A stretch of DNA of 64,000 nt from Atherix ibis (GCA_958298945.1 OY282610.1:30578167-30642166); one strand, 5' to 3'. Shown: positions 23,883-35,780, counted from the first letter of the stretch. The notes: generated by a model not told the origin, from the letters alone. Translations and numbers: made by a program.

Positions 23883-24665
23883 TTAGAGGCAACCATTTCC
23901 CCAGCATCCGCACCATGGAATTTTACCACCAGAATGTGAGCTGACCGATATTTTTCGTCGTTGAGATCTCATACTGAGACTGGTCGAAGATTCTCGGGAA
24001 GATGCCAAACTATTGCTATTACGTTCTGAGATCGATGTGCCCGCCTCATGGAAGCTATCTCGATTTATTGCCAAGGGGCTTCTTGTATTATTCGTTTCCA
24101 CACGGATAGGATTGGAGGGATTTGGAACGGGCACAGGAGATAGGACAGTGCCTTCGGAATGTCTTCGTGAGCATTTACGTTGTGACGGAGTGGTACTTGT
24201 CATGCTAGCTCTTTGATTGCGGACCGATTCTTGACTATATTTGCGATTGTGATGATGAGAATGATGGCTATGAGTGTGGGCGTTTTGGTGATGCACGCTG
24301 TTGTTGCGACGGGCACCGGAATGTGGTGAGTTGGTCTGTGAATTTGATGTCTTAAGATTTTGATTTGACCCGTGTAGGCCCTGCGCGTCTGTGTAATTTT
24401 TACCGATCTCCGAATTTCCTAATTTATTTGTAAGTGTGTTTTCTTCGGTTCTTCGATCCCGTTCTATATCTTTTTCACGTTCTCTGTCTCCGCCCATGCC
24501 CCGATCCCTGTCCTTATCTCTGTCCTTATCCTTATCTCTATCCCTATCCTTATCTTTATCCTTATCCTTATTTTTATCCTTGTCTTTGTCATCCGACTTT
24601 TTTGGATTGAATGTTATTGATACGCGACGGGATTTCCGTTTCGTTGCTTCTGAACCGGATGAACT
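23883..24665 (-). CDS. Coiled-coil gene exon 7 (C-terminus)
   Basis: Starts after TCGAATAG with SSSGSEATKRKSRRVSITFN, runs through a KD/RD dipeptide tract, a His-rich stretch, Ser-rich sequence and ends KIPWCGCWGNGCL and TAA at 23883. The mirrored Ser-Leu open frame on the plus strand is only the shadow of the dipeptide repeat. Confidence 0.9.
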   Translation of the reverse strand, partial: SSSGSEATKRKSRRVSITFNPKKSDDKDKDKNKDKDKDKDRDRDKDKDRDKDRDRGMGGDREREKDIERDRRTEENTLTNKLGNSEIGKNYTDAQGLHGSNQNLKTSNSQTNSPHSGARRNNSVHHQNAHTHSHHSHHHNRKYSQESVRNQRASMTSTTPSQRKCSRRHSEGTVLSPVPVPNPSNPIRVETNNTRSPLAINRDSFHEAGTSISERNSNSLASSRESSTSLSMRSQRRKISVSSHSGGKIPWCGCWGNGCL

Positions 24666-27600
24666 CTATTCGAAATAAGAAATTATTAATCCGCACACGT
24701 TGATTTTTTCTTCTTCTAAATTGTCTAAAGACAAAATATTAGATTTAATTAAAACTTACATCACAATTAGCATTCTCCGAAGCACTGCTCTCTGTTCGAG
24801 ATACCTTATCTTTTGTTATTGGACGGGCATCAGCTGACATGCAATCAGTGGAATCGGTTTGAGATTCGTCCAGTCGTTTTGTAAATAATTTCCTTCGAAG
24901 GACGGCTGGACTTCTACGGATTGGTTCTGGACTACCGAAAGATGCTGGAGGAATATCACATAAAGTCGGTGTCGGAACATGTACAGAATATTCATCGGTG
25001 AACTGATTTATTATGCCGTAAGGATCATTGGCTTGTGATTGTGAAGTTTGTGGTAATTGTTGAAGTCCTGTCACCGTGTCGACTGTACTTATAGGTGCGT
25101 TAAAACCTTCAAATCCCAGATAGGCAAGGTTTTGAGGAAATAGTATCATCGGCTCCGGAAGACTTGTGGGCTGTGATTCTGTGTTACTTATTCCCGACGT
25201 ATTATTGCTAAATCCTAATCCAGATGCCGATGAGGTAGATGTGGCTTTGGCAATCGGAGTTATTATAGGATTAGTCCCGTTGTATGTCAAAACTAAATTC
25301 ATCTCAGAACGATAAGGCTTCTTATTGGATAGTGACAAATCACTGCCCGCTAATTTCTCTTGCGAATAGGACTTTTGTTTTTGCAACTGCATTTGAAGAA
25401 TGTCTTTGGATAATGTCTCTATGTCCAAAAGAAGATCTTCCAAATTCCCACCCGTCTAGAATATATAAAAAGTTAAAATATATTAAATCGAAATTATTAT
25501 GTGCTCTTTATACCTGAAACGAATTTGGACTACATGTCCTGGAAGAGCTCTTCTGTATCGTAGCATAGAGTGGTTCATTCGAAGAGGTGGATTGTAGTAA
25601 CGGTTGTAGTTGACGTTGGGGTTGTGTCAAAGGACTAGGCAATGCATTTGCAACAAAGACGTCTGGAGCTTTTGTCGTTAGCGGTGGTGATTGAATTTTG
25701 TCCGTACGTAATTTTGGTTTAATCGGGGAGAAAAAATGTTTTGGACTTTTACGTTCAGTTAACCCACTGTTTGGATGAGATTTACCAATTATTTCAGACG
25801 AACTTGATGGCATCATTTGTTTTGATAATGGATTGCCCAATTTATTTGATGAGAATGCTGATTGGATATTAAAATCCCAACCGTTCGCTGGTACTATAGT
25901 TTCACCAGTTGTTGTAGTAGATGTACTGTAATTTATTTCTTCTAATAATATTAAAAAGAATATTTTATTAATCATTATTATTATTGTTATTATTATTAAT
26001 AAAATTGAATTTATACTTTTCATTAAAAATGTAATTAATTATTGTACTTTGATTAAAAATTACCCATTGAATTGATAATTTTTATTCGAATTACCTAAAC
26101 TCGGTCCAATTTCATCATAGTCAATATTTTCAAAGTGTGATAGAGGTGGAATCATCGATTGCATATCATTTAATGGATGGCCAAGATGATCGAATGAGAA
26201 ATTTGTATCCTTCACTCTATGTTTAAAATGATTATCGGCTAATGGACTATAATTTGAAGTCCCTAAGCCGTTCGAATCCATTTCGCCTAAATGTACGGAA
26301 TTACCATCACTATTTGTTAAATTCTCTTCAGATACAATTGAAAGATGATCAAAGTTAACGTGTAGATTTTCCCTTAATTTATTACTTGCTGATTGGGTAG
26401 TTGCTGATGTGCTGCCACCATTTTTGATTATCTCATGTTTATCACTATCCTCTAGAGTTTTTTGTGAATTCTCATAATTTTCTACTATTTCTTTATTACT
26501 ATTGAACTCTTTTAGTTGACTTTTACATTTGACTTTTGTAACTGTCTTTGTCTGACTATCATTCTCTATATACTCATCCTCAATTTCACCATCAAGTTCA
26601 TCCTCTTTGCATGTATCACATGAATCGGTATCCTAAAAAGGAAGCAAATTTTATTCTGATTCCTTTTGAACAAAATTTAATATTACAAAATAACATTGAA
26701 AATTGTTTAAGCTTTTTATTTTTTCCATATTTATAATTAAGTTTTGAGAAATGAAAAAAATTGCATTTTCTAAGTCCATATTGGTTTTTTTTTTTTTTGT
26801 TTAAGTTTTGTAATAATTTTGGTACTTTTGTATTGTTTGAAAATCTATTTGCTTTATTTTTGGATAATAACCCTATTATTTTTTTTTTAGTTTTTAGGTT
26901 ACTTTATTTTTTGTCATTAAATAATTTTAAGTTGTGTTGCTTTAATTAACAAGAAATATTTAAAATAATTATTTTTCAATATTTTATATTGTATCACTAT
27001 ATTTTGCGTTATTATTATTTTTTTTTTAAATTTTTAAATAAAATAAACGAAATTTTATTAAAAACTATAATTTTTTTTTTGAAAAAAAAACTATCAAAAT
27101 TATTACAAAAATATAATTAAAAGTTGTCGACTTTCAATTAAAAAAAGAATTTGTGTTTTTATTTAAGTCTTTTAAAAAAAGTATTTTTTCGAAACTGTTC
27201 ACATTTTTTTAGGCTATAGATATTTAAATATTTCTCAATATTTTCAAAACAATATTTAAAATTTAAATTTTTATTTTATAATTAAAAAAATCAAAAAATA
27301 CTAAAGAAAAAATAATGTATTATTTATTTTTTATAAATAATTGTGAAATTAATTTATTTAAGTGTGTTAAATTTTTTTTTTTAATTTTAAAATTAATAAA
27401 AATAGAAAAATTTAATAATTTTTAGGGCTTTTATAAAAGCAACAAAAGTTGTTTAATTATTTTGAGAGCTTTTATAGATGAAAATTAATTTTCAGTGTTC
27501 TTGACAAAATTTCTCTGAATTAATGAATTTCCTGTGAACGATTCCCAAAATAAATTGAAATTATTTCAATTTTTTCGATAAAATAAAGATGATTGTTGTA

Positions 27601-30600
27601 AATTTAATTTTAGCACATTTAATTTTTAGCAGAAATTTTTTATAAGAATTTTAAATGATGTATGAATATTATTATTCCATAAAAAAAAATATAATAATTG
27701 GAAAAATTCAATTTTTCTGTTTGATTTGTCACATATTGAATTTTATTATAACAAAAATTTATTATTGCTTCAAAAATATTCATTGTCTTTTTAAATAAGA
27801 AATGCTCTCATTTTAAATCACACAAATATATTTTATATTTTATTTAATAATAGTTAAAAAAAAAATTCAATATTATAAAAGTTTTGTAAATTCTAAGAAT
27901 ATTTTTATTACCGATAAAAATTTCACTCACTTGGATGATTTATTAAATATGAAACTATAATAAAATTGAACCAAAAATAAAAGAAATTTTTTTTTGCTTC
28001 GTATATGCAACAAAACTTTCTTATTTAAATAATTTAATTTTTGATGAATGTTTTTATTTTTGTTTTAGTCTAAAAACTAACTAAAATAAATTATAGAAAA
28101 TATATTATTTTATTAAAATTAATGAATTTTTATAAATCTTTAAAAAAAAATTTCATCAAAATAATTCACTATAAATAATAACAAACTTAAATGAAATAAT
28201 TCATAATTTTCGCATATAATATTATGGACAACACTTGAACATTGACGGGAAATTTCATTTTTCAATTTTTGCATTCACATTTTAGTGTCTATGAGTTTTA
28301 GATACATTTCGGTAGCGTGTATAAAAAAATTCGTTTATTTTTTCATCTTTCATAAGTTATTTATAAAACAATAAGATACGATATAGATGAAAGTTTTGTT
28401 GTAGACTTTTCAGTATTGAGCTTTCCAAAAAATTATTATGATACGAGCAAATACATACATCCATCCATTTAAGATATTATATATTTTTGATATATCGTAA
28501 GATATTTATTTATACTTAAATATCTGAGTTTATATTGTATTTATTTCTGTGTGAAATATTAAATAATAGTATTCGATGAATTCAAATGGAAAACAAATTT
28601 GTATATGATGGATTGAATGTATCGACATTTTTTTAATTGGAAAAGTATCTGAGAAAACATTTTTCATATTTTTCTTATTTTCCTAAATTTTTTTTTTTTT
28701 AAGAATAATATTCGGATTTTCCATAGTGAAATAAATAGAAAATTTTAATGAATAATATAAAAACAAACCTCCGATTGGCTGCCACTATTGTAGCCAGCAT
28801 TTTCATAGCTATCTGAATTTTGATTTGTTCGCAACAATTTATCCAATCTATCATATTCGTCACGTAATGACCATATTTCACGTCTCAATTGTTCATTTTC
28901 TCGACGTAATTTTCTTATGTCGGACTGTCCTAAAAAATATTTCTCCTTTATACCATAGTCCATTTTAAATACACAAAAATAGACTGAACATTTTTCAATC
29001 TATTTTTATTGTAAATTTTTTGTCAATATATTCATTGTTTTTAATTTTATTAAATATTTATAAATTATTGTAATTTTTTGTTTGTAACCAAAACTCACCT
29101 CGTTCTACTTCAGCGTTAATATTTATTGTACGAAGTCTCAATTCTTCATTTTCGTATATCATGCCACGTGAAGATTTTCTATCCAATCTGATCAAAAGTC
29201 ATTAAAAAAACAAAAAAAAAACAAATAAATAATAAATTATATTTTTCTCCTTAAAATTTAATTTTCATAATTTAATTGGAAATCACAATGAAAAATTGAA
29301 ATATTAAAATGAAAATTTAAAAAAATACTCTGATTAATATACTTAAATGGAAATTAAAATTTTTTAAAAATATCTTTAATTTATATCTTAAAATCATTTA
29401 AAGTTTATTTCTTAAAGTGTTTTAAACATTTTTACTGAACATTTTCAAATTTACCCCATAAAATGGATAAAATTATTTAATAAATTTACAATAAAAAAAA
29501 TCACTTTTACAATTATATATAAAATTGAAGATTAAATATTTTAAATAACAAAATAAATAAACAGCATACACAAAAGAAAATATATCTTCTAATATATATA
29601 GAAACATATATAAACACTTAAAAACAAATTAGGATAAACAGTATTATTATACAAAATCGAAACAAAAAAACTTAATTATTAAAAACTGAAAAAAAAACTT
29701 ACAAACATCAAAAACTAAAAAAAAATAATTAAAAAAACTAAAACTCAAAACAAAACAAAAGGAAAAAAATTCAAAAAAAATCAAAAACAAAAATATTCGA
29801 AAAACTCAAAATTATAAACCAAAAAAAAAAAACTAAAAATAATAAAAACCGCAAAAATTTAAAATTAAGTCAAATTTGAAAATCATAAAACAAAAAAAAA
29901 ATAAAAACCTAAAATAAAAATAGTTTTAAAAATAATGAAAATAAAAAAAACAATAAATTAAAAATTAAAATTCTAAATTAATAGAAAAGTAAAAAAAACC
30001 AAAAAAAAAAAATCAAAAACTACGAAAATGGAAAATAAGAATTTAGAAAAGCTAAAAATAATGGAAATTAGAAAATCAGAAAAAACTAAAAGGCTAAATA
30101 ATTGAGCAAAAAAAAAAACAAAAAATAAAAAACTGGAAAAAAACTAAAAATTAAAAAAAATAAAACATTAAAAAATTTAAAAAAAAGAAACCTAAAATTG
30201 CAAAGCCTAAATATAGAATAAATGAAATACTGAAAGTCCTAAAAATTAAAATCGAAAAAAAAACAAAAAAGGAATACTAAAAAAACTAAAACAACTAAAA
30301 ATCTGAAAAAAATAAACCACAAAAAGTCTTAAAATTAAATAATTAAAATCTTAAAAATTTCAAAACTAAAAAATTAAAAAACGAAAAAACTTAAGAATTC
30401 CAAAAAAAAAAACTAAAAAACTAAACTTAAAAATTTAAAACGTAAAAACTTAAAAAACTTAAATTTAAAAAAAAAAAATGTAAAAAGAATATTGAAAAAA
30501 CAAAAACAAACCCAAAATAAAAATAAAAAACTTCGTATTAATAATCGAACAATTCTATTAACTTGGTTAACTTTTGATAATTCCATTTATTTCCACTAGC

Positions 30601-33600
30601 ATATTTATTTCCAGTGTAATTACGAGGTGGAAATCTAGCTTCACGACCCATAATTATATAAATTCAGATCACATTAACTTGATTATTTTAGGACCACTGG
30701 GAATTTTTTTCTTTTTATTTAATTTTTTTTGTTGGTTTTTTTTTTAATCTGTTGATACTTTATTTATTTTAATCGCTATTTTTAATTTAGAAAATTCTAT
30801 TACAAATTAACTTTTTGATAAAGAATCAAATATTCTTCACTTCAGTGTGTATAGAAGGGAAAAAAAATCTTTTATTCAAGAAATTATATTTTTAACTTAA
30901 TCAAATATAATGAAAAACCACCAATTTAAATTGAAACGAAATTCCAATTTATTCTTGTAAATATTTTTATTTTTTTTCTGTCAATTTTCTTATTTTATTT
31001 TTGTTTTTTTCTTCTTCGTCGAGTACACAATTCTTTTGATCGTCTTAATCTTCAACTAAATCCTTTCTTCAATATAAATCTTGTACTAAATTGTCAGTAA
31101 TTTTCTTTGGGAATTTTCATTCAATTTTCACAAACTTCACAATATGTTTTTTTTTATTTTTATTCAATTGTTTTTTTTTCGTCTGTTCTTTTCTCCATTT
31201 AAAATTAATCTAAATTCAATATATTTTTCACTATTTTATATAATTTGTTCATATAAACTTGAGATTTCTATATAAAATATTCCATTATTTTTTTTTAGAT
31301 ACATATTGTCTATATAAATTTGTGTTTTTAATAAAATTTTAAATTAATAATCAATTGTTTGACTTTTAATAGAATAATTTCAATATTCAATTTGATATGA
31401 TTTCAATTTAAAACTGATTAAATTTCCAAAAAAACTGATTAAATTTTAATTATAAATATTATTTTTTTTTTTTGGAATGAATTAATTGGAATTGATTTTT
31501 TTTTTGCTATAAACAAATAGTTGAATATGAATGAAATATTTGTACACATATTCGAAATAATTAAGATTAATTTGATTTAATAAGAAAACTGTACAATAAA
31601 GAAAAAACAATAAACACAATATTATAGTAGAAAATGTTAAATTAAAAACAAATAAAAAACACGCTCTGTCCCGTTTTGATTGTCACATGTGACCGCTGTG
31701 AAAATCTTTATGTGAGAATGTATCTATTCCGGTGGTTAGGTGGGTTGAAAAAACTTAAACTTAAAATGTTGTTGACAGGGAACAATAATAACAAGTACTA
31801 TAGACGCAGCCAGTGGTAGAATTTGTAGCAACAGCAAAGCAGGGTTGTTAGTTGCCAAACGTTGTAGTTGTAGCAGGAATTGAGTATTTAGCTTCAAAAG
31901 CATCAGCGCCAATAGTATCAAGAGAAACAACACAACAAAAATAATGCCAACAAACAAAAAACACCAATCGACATACACAAAAAAAAATCAAAAAAAAAAC
32001 TAATCATATAAAAACAGTGACATACAAAATATTTACAAAAAAAATAATATAAGCTTTATAAATTATACTTACAACAGCAACAACAATAATAACAACAACA
32101 ACAACAGAAAGTAAATCATGTCAACAAAAAGAAAAAAGAAAAAAAAAAAATACGAGAGAGTAGAGCACACATTGGATAGAATAATTTATAAGACAAGAAT
32201 ATTACCGTGAAAAAGGAGGAATATGTACGCAAGCAAATTAAATAAAATAAAAGAAAAAATATAAATAATTTCCATAAAATGGAATATTATAGTGGGAGTA
32301 GTAAATAAAAGCAAAAAAGAACAAAAAAAAGCTAAAAAAAAAGAAAAACCTAGAAAACTTGGCCGGAAAATAGGGTTGATTATAGTTTTCGCAAAGCTTT
32401 TATCGAGAATAGCAACAAAAGCGTCGTAGAGCTTCCTCCCTCTTCATGATCATGCGAAAGACTTGATGTTAAAAAAGGAAGAAAAAAAATAAGACGAATT
32501 AGTTAGGAGAAAAATTTAACTCATACAAATTTTATGAGTTAGAGCAGCGGCCTACAACCCGTTACACGTGAGCAACCGGTAACTGGCGGCGTCATTTTTA
32601 ATATGTGTAGCTGATATATTTTTATATAGAAAAAATATTATTATAATCACATAATTTGGTTATTTTAAGTGGCAACATTAAAGTCTGCATAGCTATCAAG
32701 TCACTTAAACAATTAAAAATTATGTTAAAATAATTTTTCAAATTTCAACTGATCAAAAACAAGCCTGCCAATATGGCAAAGTAAATGAAATTAATTTCAA
32801 AAACTGTTTAAAATATTTTGTTAAAATTATTATGCTTTTGATATAATTCGTATAAACTTGTTTTTCCCATGTTTTATTTTTATTATTTCTTATAAAATAT
32901 ATACTATAATTTAAAAAATTTTTTTTTTTTTTAGTTATTCTGAAATAGGCAGAATGTTTTTTTTTAAAGAATTCTTTTTTACTAGTTTATTTTTTTGGAT
33001 TTTTAACTTCAAAAATATGGTAGTTCACACACTGATAAAGGTTTGGCATCGCTGAATTAGACAGAGAGAACAAGAAAATCTTTGAGAAATTCTCATGATG
33101 GGGAAAAATGACATGTACGAGTATATCATGGGAAATAAAAATCAAAAGAAAATAGAATATAAAAAAAATAATAATAATATCATTATTAAATTGTTGTAAT
33201 GTGCTCGAAAAAAAAACAAAAAAAAAACATAAAAAAATTAAATAAATAAATAAAAAAACAATACAAAATACGAAACTGACAAGAAGGAAAAGCCACAAAT
33301 GAGCTTAAAGCCCCCGGAACACAATTCCGATGACAAATGCTAACGACAACTACAATTTTTGACGAATGTCAACCGAATCAACAACAACTCAAATGCAATT
33401 GCAACGAGTAAACAACCGCTAACGCGCATCCGTCTATTGTTTTTATTTTTTAAGCTTAATTCAATTTTTAAGCTCACTTTATCTCATGTATATATGAGGT
33501 GTGTTCAAAAAGTATCGCGAATTTTGAATTTCCGCGGGTTAAGTATATTCGACTTTTGATTTGTTGTGGCTTTATGCTGGTACTCATGTCTGTCACTTAT

Positions 33601-34805
33601 GCCGACAAGCTCGGCCATTTTGAATGTTCAGTTAATTTTTGACTGCTGCTTAGCTTACACGTGTTTTGGCTCGGCTTCGATTTGTGCCCATTTTCGACCA
33701 AAAACAGCATAGCATTAACATTGCGACGACTCAAAATTTGCTCCATATTCCCCAGATCTGGCCCCCTGTGACTTTTCCTTGTTTCTGAAACAGATTCTTT
33801 GATCCATTTTTTGGAATGTGCAAAAATCGAAGACGAGCCAAAACACGTGCAAGCAAAGCAGCTGTCAAAAATTAATTGAACTTTCAAAATGGCAGAACAT
33901 GAGTACCAATATAACGCCACAAAAAATGGAAAATCAAATATATGTAACCCGCGGAAATTCAAAATTCGCGATACTTTTTGAACAGACTTCGTATCAATTT
34001 TATTTCAATGTCAACGATCCTGCCATATTAAAAAACATTGAAATGTGATGACAACAATAAAATTACAATAAAGATCTAATTCGAGTCCATCGTCGGAATT
34101 TTGTCCTTTTCTATATGATTATGAAGGTTTTAAAATTGATGACAACGCCAACTACATGCCATTTACAATTGTCGTCGAAATTGTGTCCCCGGGGTTTAAT
34201 TTGAAGTTTATTTTTACACAGTCGGTCGTATGATGTTTTTTTTCTCTTTCTTCTTTTTTATTATTTAACAAATTTATTATTTTAATAAAATAAATTTAAT
34301 AATAATCATAAAACTTAATAATGGTAATAATTTTTAATGATGCACAAACTTAAAAACCAAATGAATTTATAAATTTATATATGGACGGCGTTAGGGTTGA
34401 ATGGGTGGGTGGGTGATTACTATAAGAAGATAAAAGATTTTAAAAAAAAACACATGCAAATAACTTTTTAGTAGGCATACACCTACCAACCCTCTTACAA
34501 CAGCTCCACAACACCGCAACTCCCCCACCCTATCCTTAACAGCAACACTAAGAAAATCGGATTATCATAAGCAACATACACGAATAAAATGATTATTTTT
34601 TTTTTTTAATCTAGTATACACACAATCATATATGCACATTTATGTGTACATATTTATCCATATATATATCTATCACACACACATACACAGCGAAAAATGC
34701 AATGGAAATATTACAAATCCACACATTTGTACACATCGTTATAATTCTTGGCACTTACCTTCTGTTTGGTTTATAATTAGCATGCCGTCTCCGTTCTCGT
34801 AACAT
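23883..34805 (-). CDS. Unrecognised ~924-aa coiled-coil protein with Cys-rich C-terminus, two alternative first exons
   Basis: Coding exons 30572-30651 (or 34759-34805), 29099-29187, 28769-28929, 26095-26632, 25514-25941, 24760-25455 and 23883-24665 join in phase with GT-AG introns, giving 924 aa (913 aa with the distal exon). Residues 61-89 form a perfect a/d heptad (I61, L64, N68, L71, I75, L78, Y82, L85, L89), continuing a charged helix from about 28; it should dimerise or bind a partner. After that come an acidic stretch (DTDSCDTCKEDELDGE), long Ser/Thr/Pro/Gln-rich regions expected to be disordered, a basic stretch (TKRKSRRVS), a Lys-Asp/Arg-Asp repeat, a His-rich run, many RxxS-like sites and the C-terminus IPWCGCWGNGCL. 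The three cysteines (916, 918, 923) could be lipid-modified or bind metal; this is inference. No catalytic or transmembrane domain seen. I do not recognise the family; a cytoplasmic scaffold is the best guess. Confidence 0.85.
24495..24598 (-). repeat. Coding hexanucleotide-like repeat (KD/RD tract)
   Basis: Tandem degenerate units of AAGGAT/AGAGAT/AAGGAC encode about 30 alternating Lys/Arg-Asp residues. Such tracts can change length between alleles. Confidence 0.8.
24760..25455 (-). CDS. Coiled-coil gene exon 6
   Basis: Starts after TATTCTAG with TGGNLEDLLLDIETLSKDIL (a second short amphipathic helix) and ends NANCD before GTAAGT. It also holds ILFPQNLAYLGFEGF and SPEPIRRSPAVLRRKLFTKR, a Pro-directed, basic stretch. 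Confidence 0.88.
25514..25941 (-). CDS. Coiled-coil gene exon 5
   Basis: Starts after TATTATTAG with EEINYSTSTTTTGE and ends SPNSFQ before GTATAA. Pro/Ser/Gln-rich, with KHFFSPIKPKLRTD and PLTQPQRQLQPLLQ; probably disordered. Confidence 0.85.
26095..26632 (-). CDS. Coiled-coil gene exon 4
   Basis: Starts DTDSCDTCKEDELDGEIEDE after CTTTTTAG and ends IDYDEIGPSL plus one base before GTAATT. A second GT 49 bases downstream would break the frame with exon 5, so the first donor is chosen. Acidic and Asn/Ser-rich; only its second half has an ATG-initiated frame. Confidence 0.82.
26633..28768 (-). other. Intron 3 of the coiled-coil gene
   Basis: Very AT-rich, with no transposon or RNA gene recognised. 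Confidence 0.6.
28769..28929 (-). CDS. Coiled-coil gene exon 3 (heptad core)
   Basis: Between TTTTTTAG and GTTTGT; reads GQSDIRKLRRENEQLRREIW, then SLRDEYDRLDKLL and NAGYNSGSQSE. The 3-4-3-4 spacing of hydrophobic residues is complete through nine positions. Confidence 0.88.
29099..29187 (-). CDS. Coiled-coil gene exon 2
   Basis: Between acceptor GATCAG and donor GTGAGT; reads LDRKSSRGMIYENEELRLRT, then INAEVER plus one base. Start of the charged helix. Common exon for both first exons. Confidence 0.85.
29560..30530 (+). repeat. A-rich, strand-asymmetric tract within intron 1
   Basis: About 1 kb in which the plus strand is overwhelmingly A, with recurring AAAACTAAAA and AAAATTAAAA words and few T or G compared with its surroundings. 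On the transcribed strand this is a long T-rich region ahead of the exon-2 acceptor. Looks like expanded, decayed simple sequence. Confidence 0.7.
30572..30651 (-). CDS. Coiled-coil gene, proximal alternative coding exon 1
   Basis: ATG at 30651 with an in-frame TGA 15 bases upstream, reading MGREARFPPRNYTGNKYASG, then NKWNYQ plus AA before donor GTTAAC. It ends in phase 2 and with exon 2 gives Lys-Leu-Asp-Arg. The donor is weaker than that of the distal exon. Confidence 0.7.
30652..33494. other. Intron of the long isoform / upstream region of the short isoform
   Basis: AT-rich, with a more mixed patch at about 31650-32560 that includes an AAC/CAA-type repeat near 32070-32108. The patch is a possible promoter region for the proximal first exon, by position only. 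A hydrophobic 80-aa open frame at 31736-31978 is not supported as a gene. Confidence 0.35.
33495..33991 (+). mobile_element. Non-autonomous chimeric mariner with ~200-bp inverted arms (copy 2)
   Basis: Flanked by TA at 33493-33494 and 33992-33993. Left arm 33495-33694, right arm 33791-33991, the right arm being an inverted copy of the left end. It has the same two internal junctions as the element at 3932-4836 but keeps less than 100 bp of transposase-derived sequence between the arms. It sits in the longest intron of the coiled-coil gene. Confidence 0.85.
33994..34758. other. AT-rich intron sequence
   Basis: Short TA and CA-type repeats near 34615-34690; nothing else recognised. Confidence 0.4.
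34759..34805 (-). CDS. Coiled-coil gene, distal alternative coding exon 1
   Basis: ATG at 34805 reads MLRERRRHANYKPNR plus AG before a textbook donor GTAAGT. It ends in phase 2; joined to exon 2 the split codon is AGA (Arg) and the frame continues LDRKSSRG. The N-terminus is very basic, unlike that of the proximal exon. No in-frame stop is evident directly upstream, so the true start could lie further 5'. Confidence 0.7.
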
Positions 34806-35106
34806 AGTTTTGTTATTCCATATGAAATAAAAATACACATACATATATATATTTATTCATTCATTCAAAAAATAGTTTAATTAAGTTTTTTGTTGTTCTT
34901 GTTGTAATTGTAAATTAAAATCATTTTACAACCAACAAAAAAACATGCAACAAAAAAATACAAACCAAATTTATTTGATAAGAAATATTTTTAGAAGAGA
35001 TATTATATTTTTAATTAAAATAAAATAAATAAAACTAAAAATATCGATATATATATATATGGAGGTCTGTGTCTTTTAAACAAACATACAGGCGAGCATG
35101 TATGTA

Positions 35107-35780
35107 CATTGCACGACAAAAGTCTGCTACCACCTTAATACTCGTAACAACATACTCATATTCTCTAGAAATCCGTCGTTAAAATCTTAATAAATAAAGA
35201 ACTTTTCATTTGATGTATTGTATAATATATTTTAAAACTATATTAGAATATATTATAGTGTCAATAGTTTATTATTTCTTGAAATATCAAAAAAAAAAAA
35301 ATGATGATTCATAATGTCGCTTTTTTTCAGCAATAACAGGTCAAGTACACTTACTAACTCAGCCCTTATTTGTTGCAGGTAAAAATAAAGATTAAATTTT
35401 TTGTGATGGTTAGAAAACCATTACTACAGCCTCAAAATAAAATAAAAATGTTGGATGGAGCTTTTTCTTAGATTAAAGAATACCTGTAGAGGCCTGTATA
35501 TCAGATTTCTGTAATATGTATACACAATAGTCTGGCATAATTATTGCAGAAGCGGGAAGAAATAGTAACGCTTGCATACTTTTGTGTAGATTTTTTTATG
35601 CAGACATGACACAACGATAAGCAATCTTTTGTTTTTTATACAATCTTTTGATATGAAATTGAATTGTATTTTAGATTTATTATTTATTTAGTAAATATTA
35701 AGCGCCTCAATTTTGTAGAGTTTCGGAGAGTTTTAAAAAACGCCATTCTCAATGAAGGTGGTAGCATACAGAAATAATTG
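35107..35780. mobile_element. Possible short Tc1-like element
   Basis: TA-flanked. The left end, with CAAAAGTCTGCTACCACCTT, is matched by an inverted AAGGTGGTAGCATAC near 35755. The left end also resembles CAAAAGTCTGC on the opposite strand at about 39800-39829, where GACTTTTGGCCAGCAGTGTA reads like a Tc1 terminal repeat. No transposase inside. Only part of the inverted repeat is convincing. Confidence 0.35.

Noticed and set aside
24436..24678. Plus-strand open frame with a long Ser-Leu repeat
   Set aside because: Shadow of the KD/RD coding repeat of the minus-strand gene.
31736..31978. 80-aa hydrophobic open frame on the minus strand
   Set aside because: Leu/Val-rich by composition, no family match, no splice support; lies in the intron or 5' region of the coiled-coil gene.
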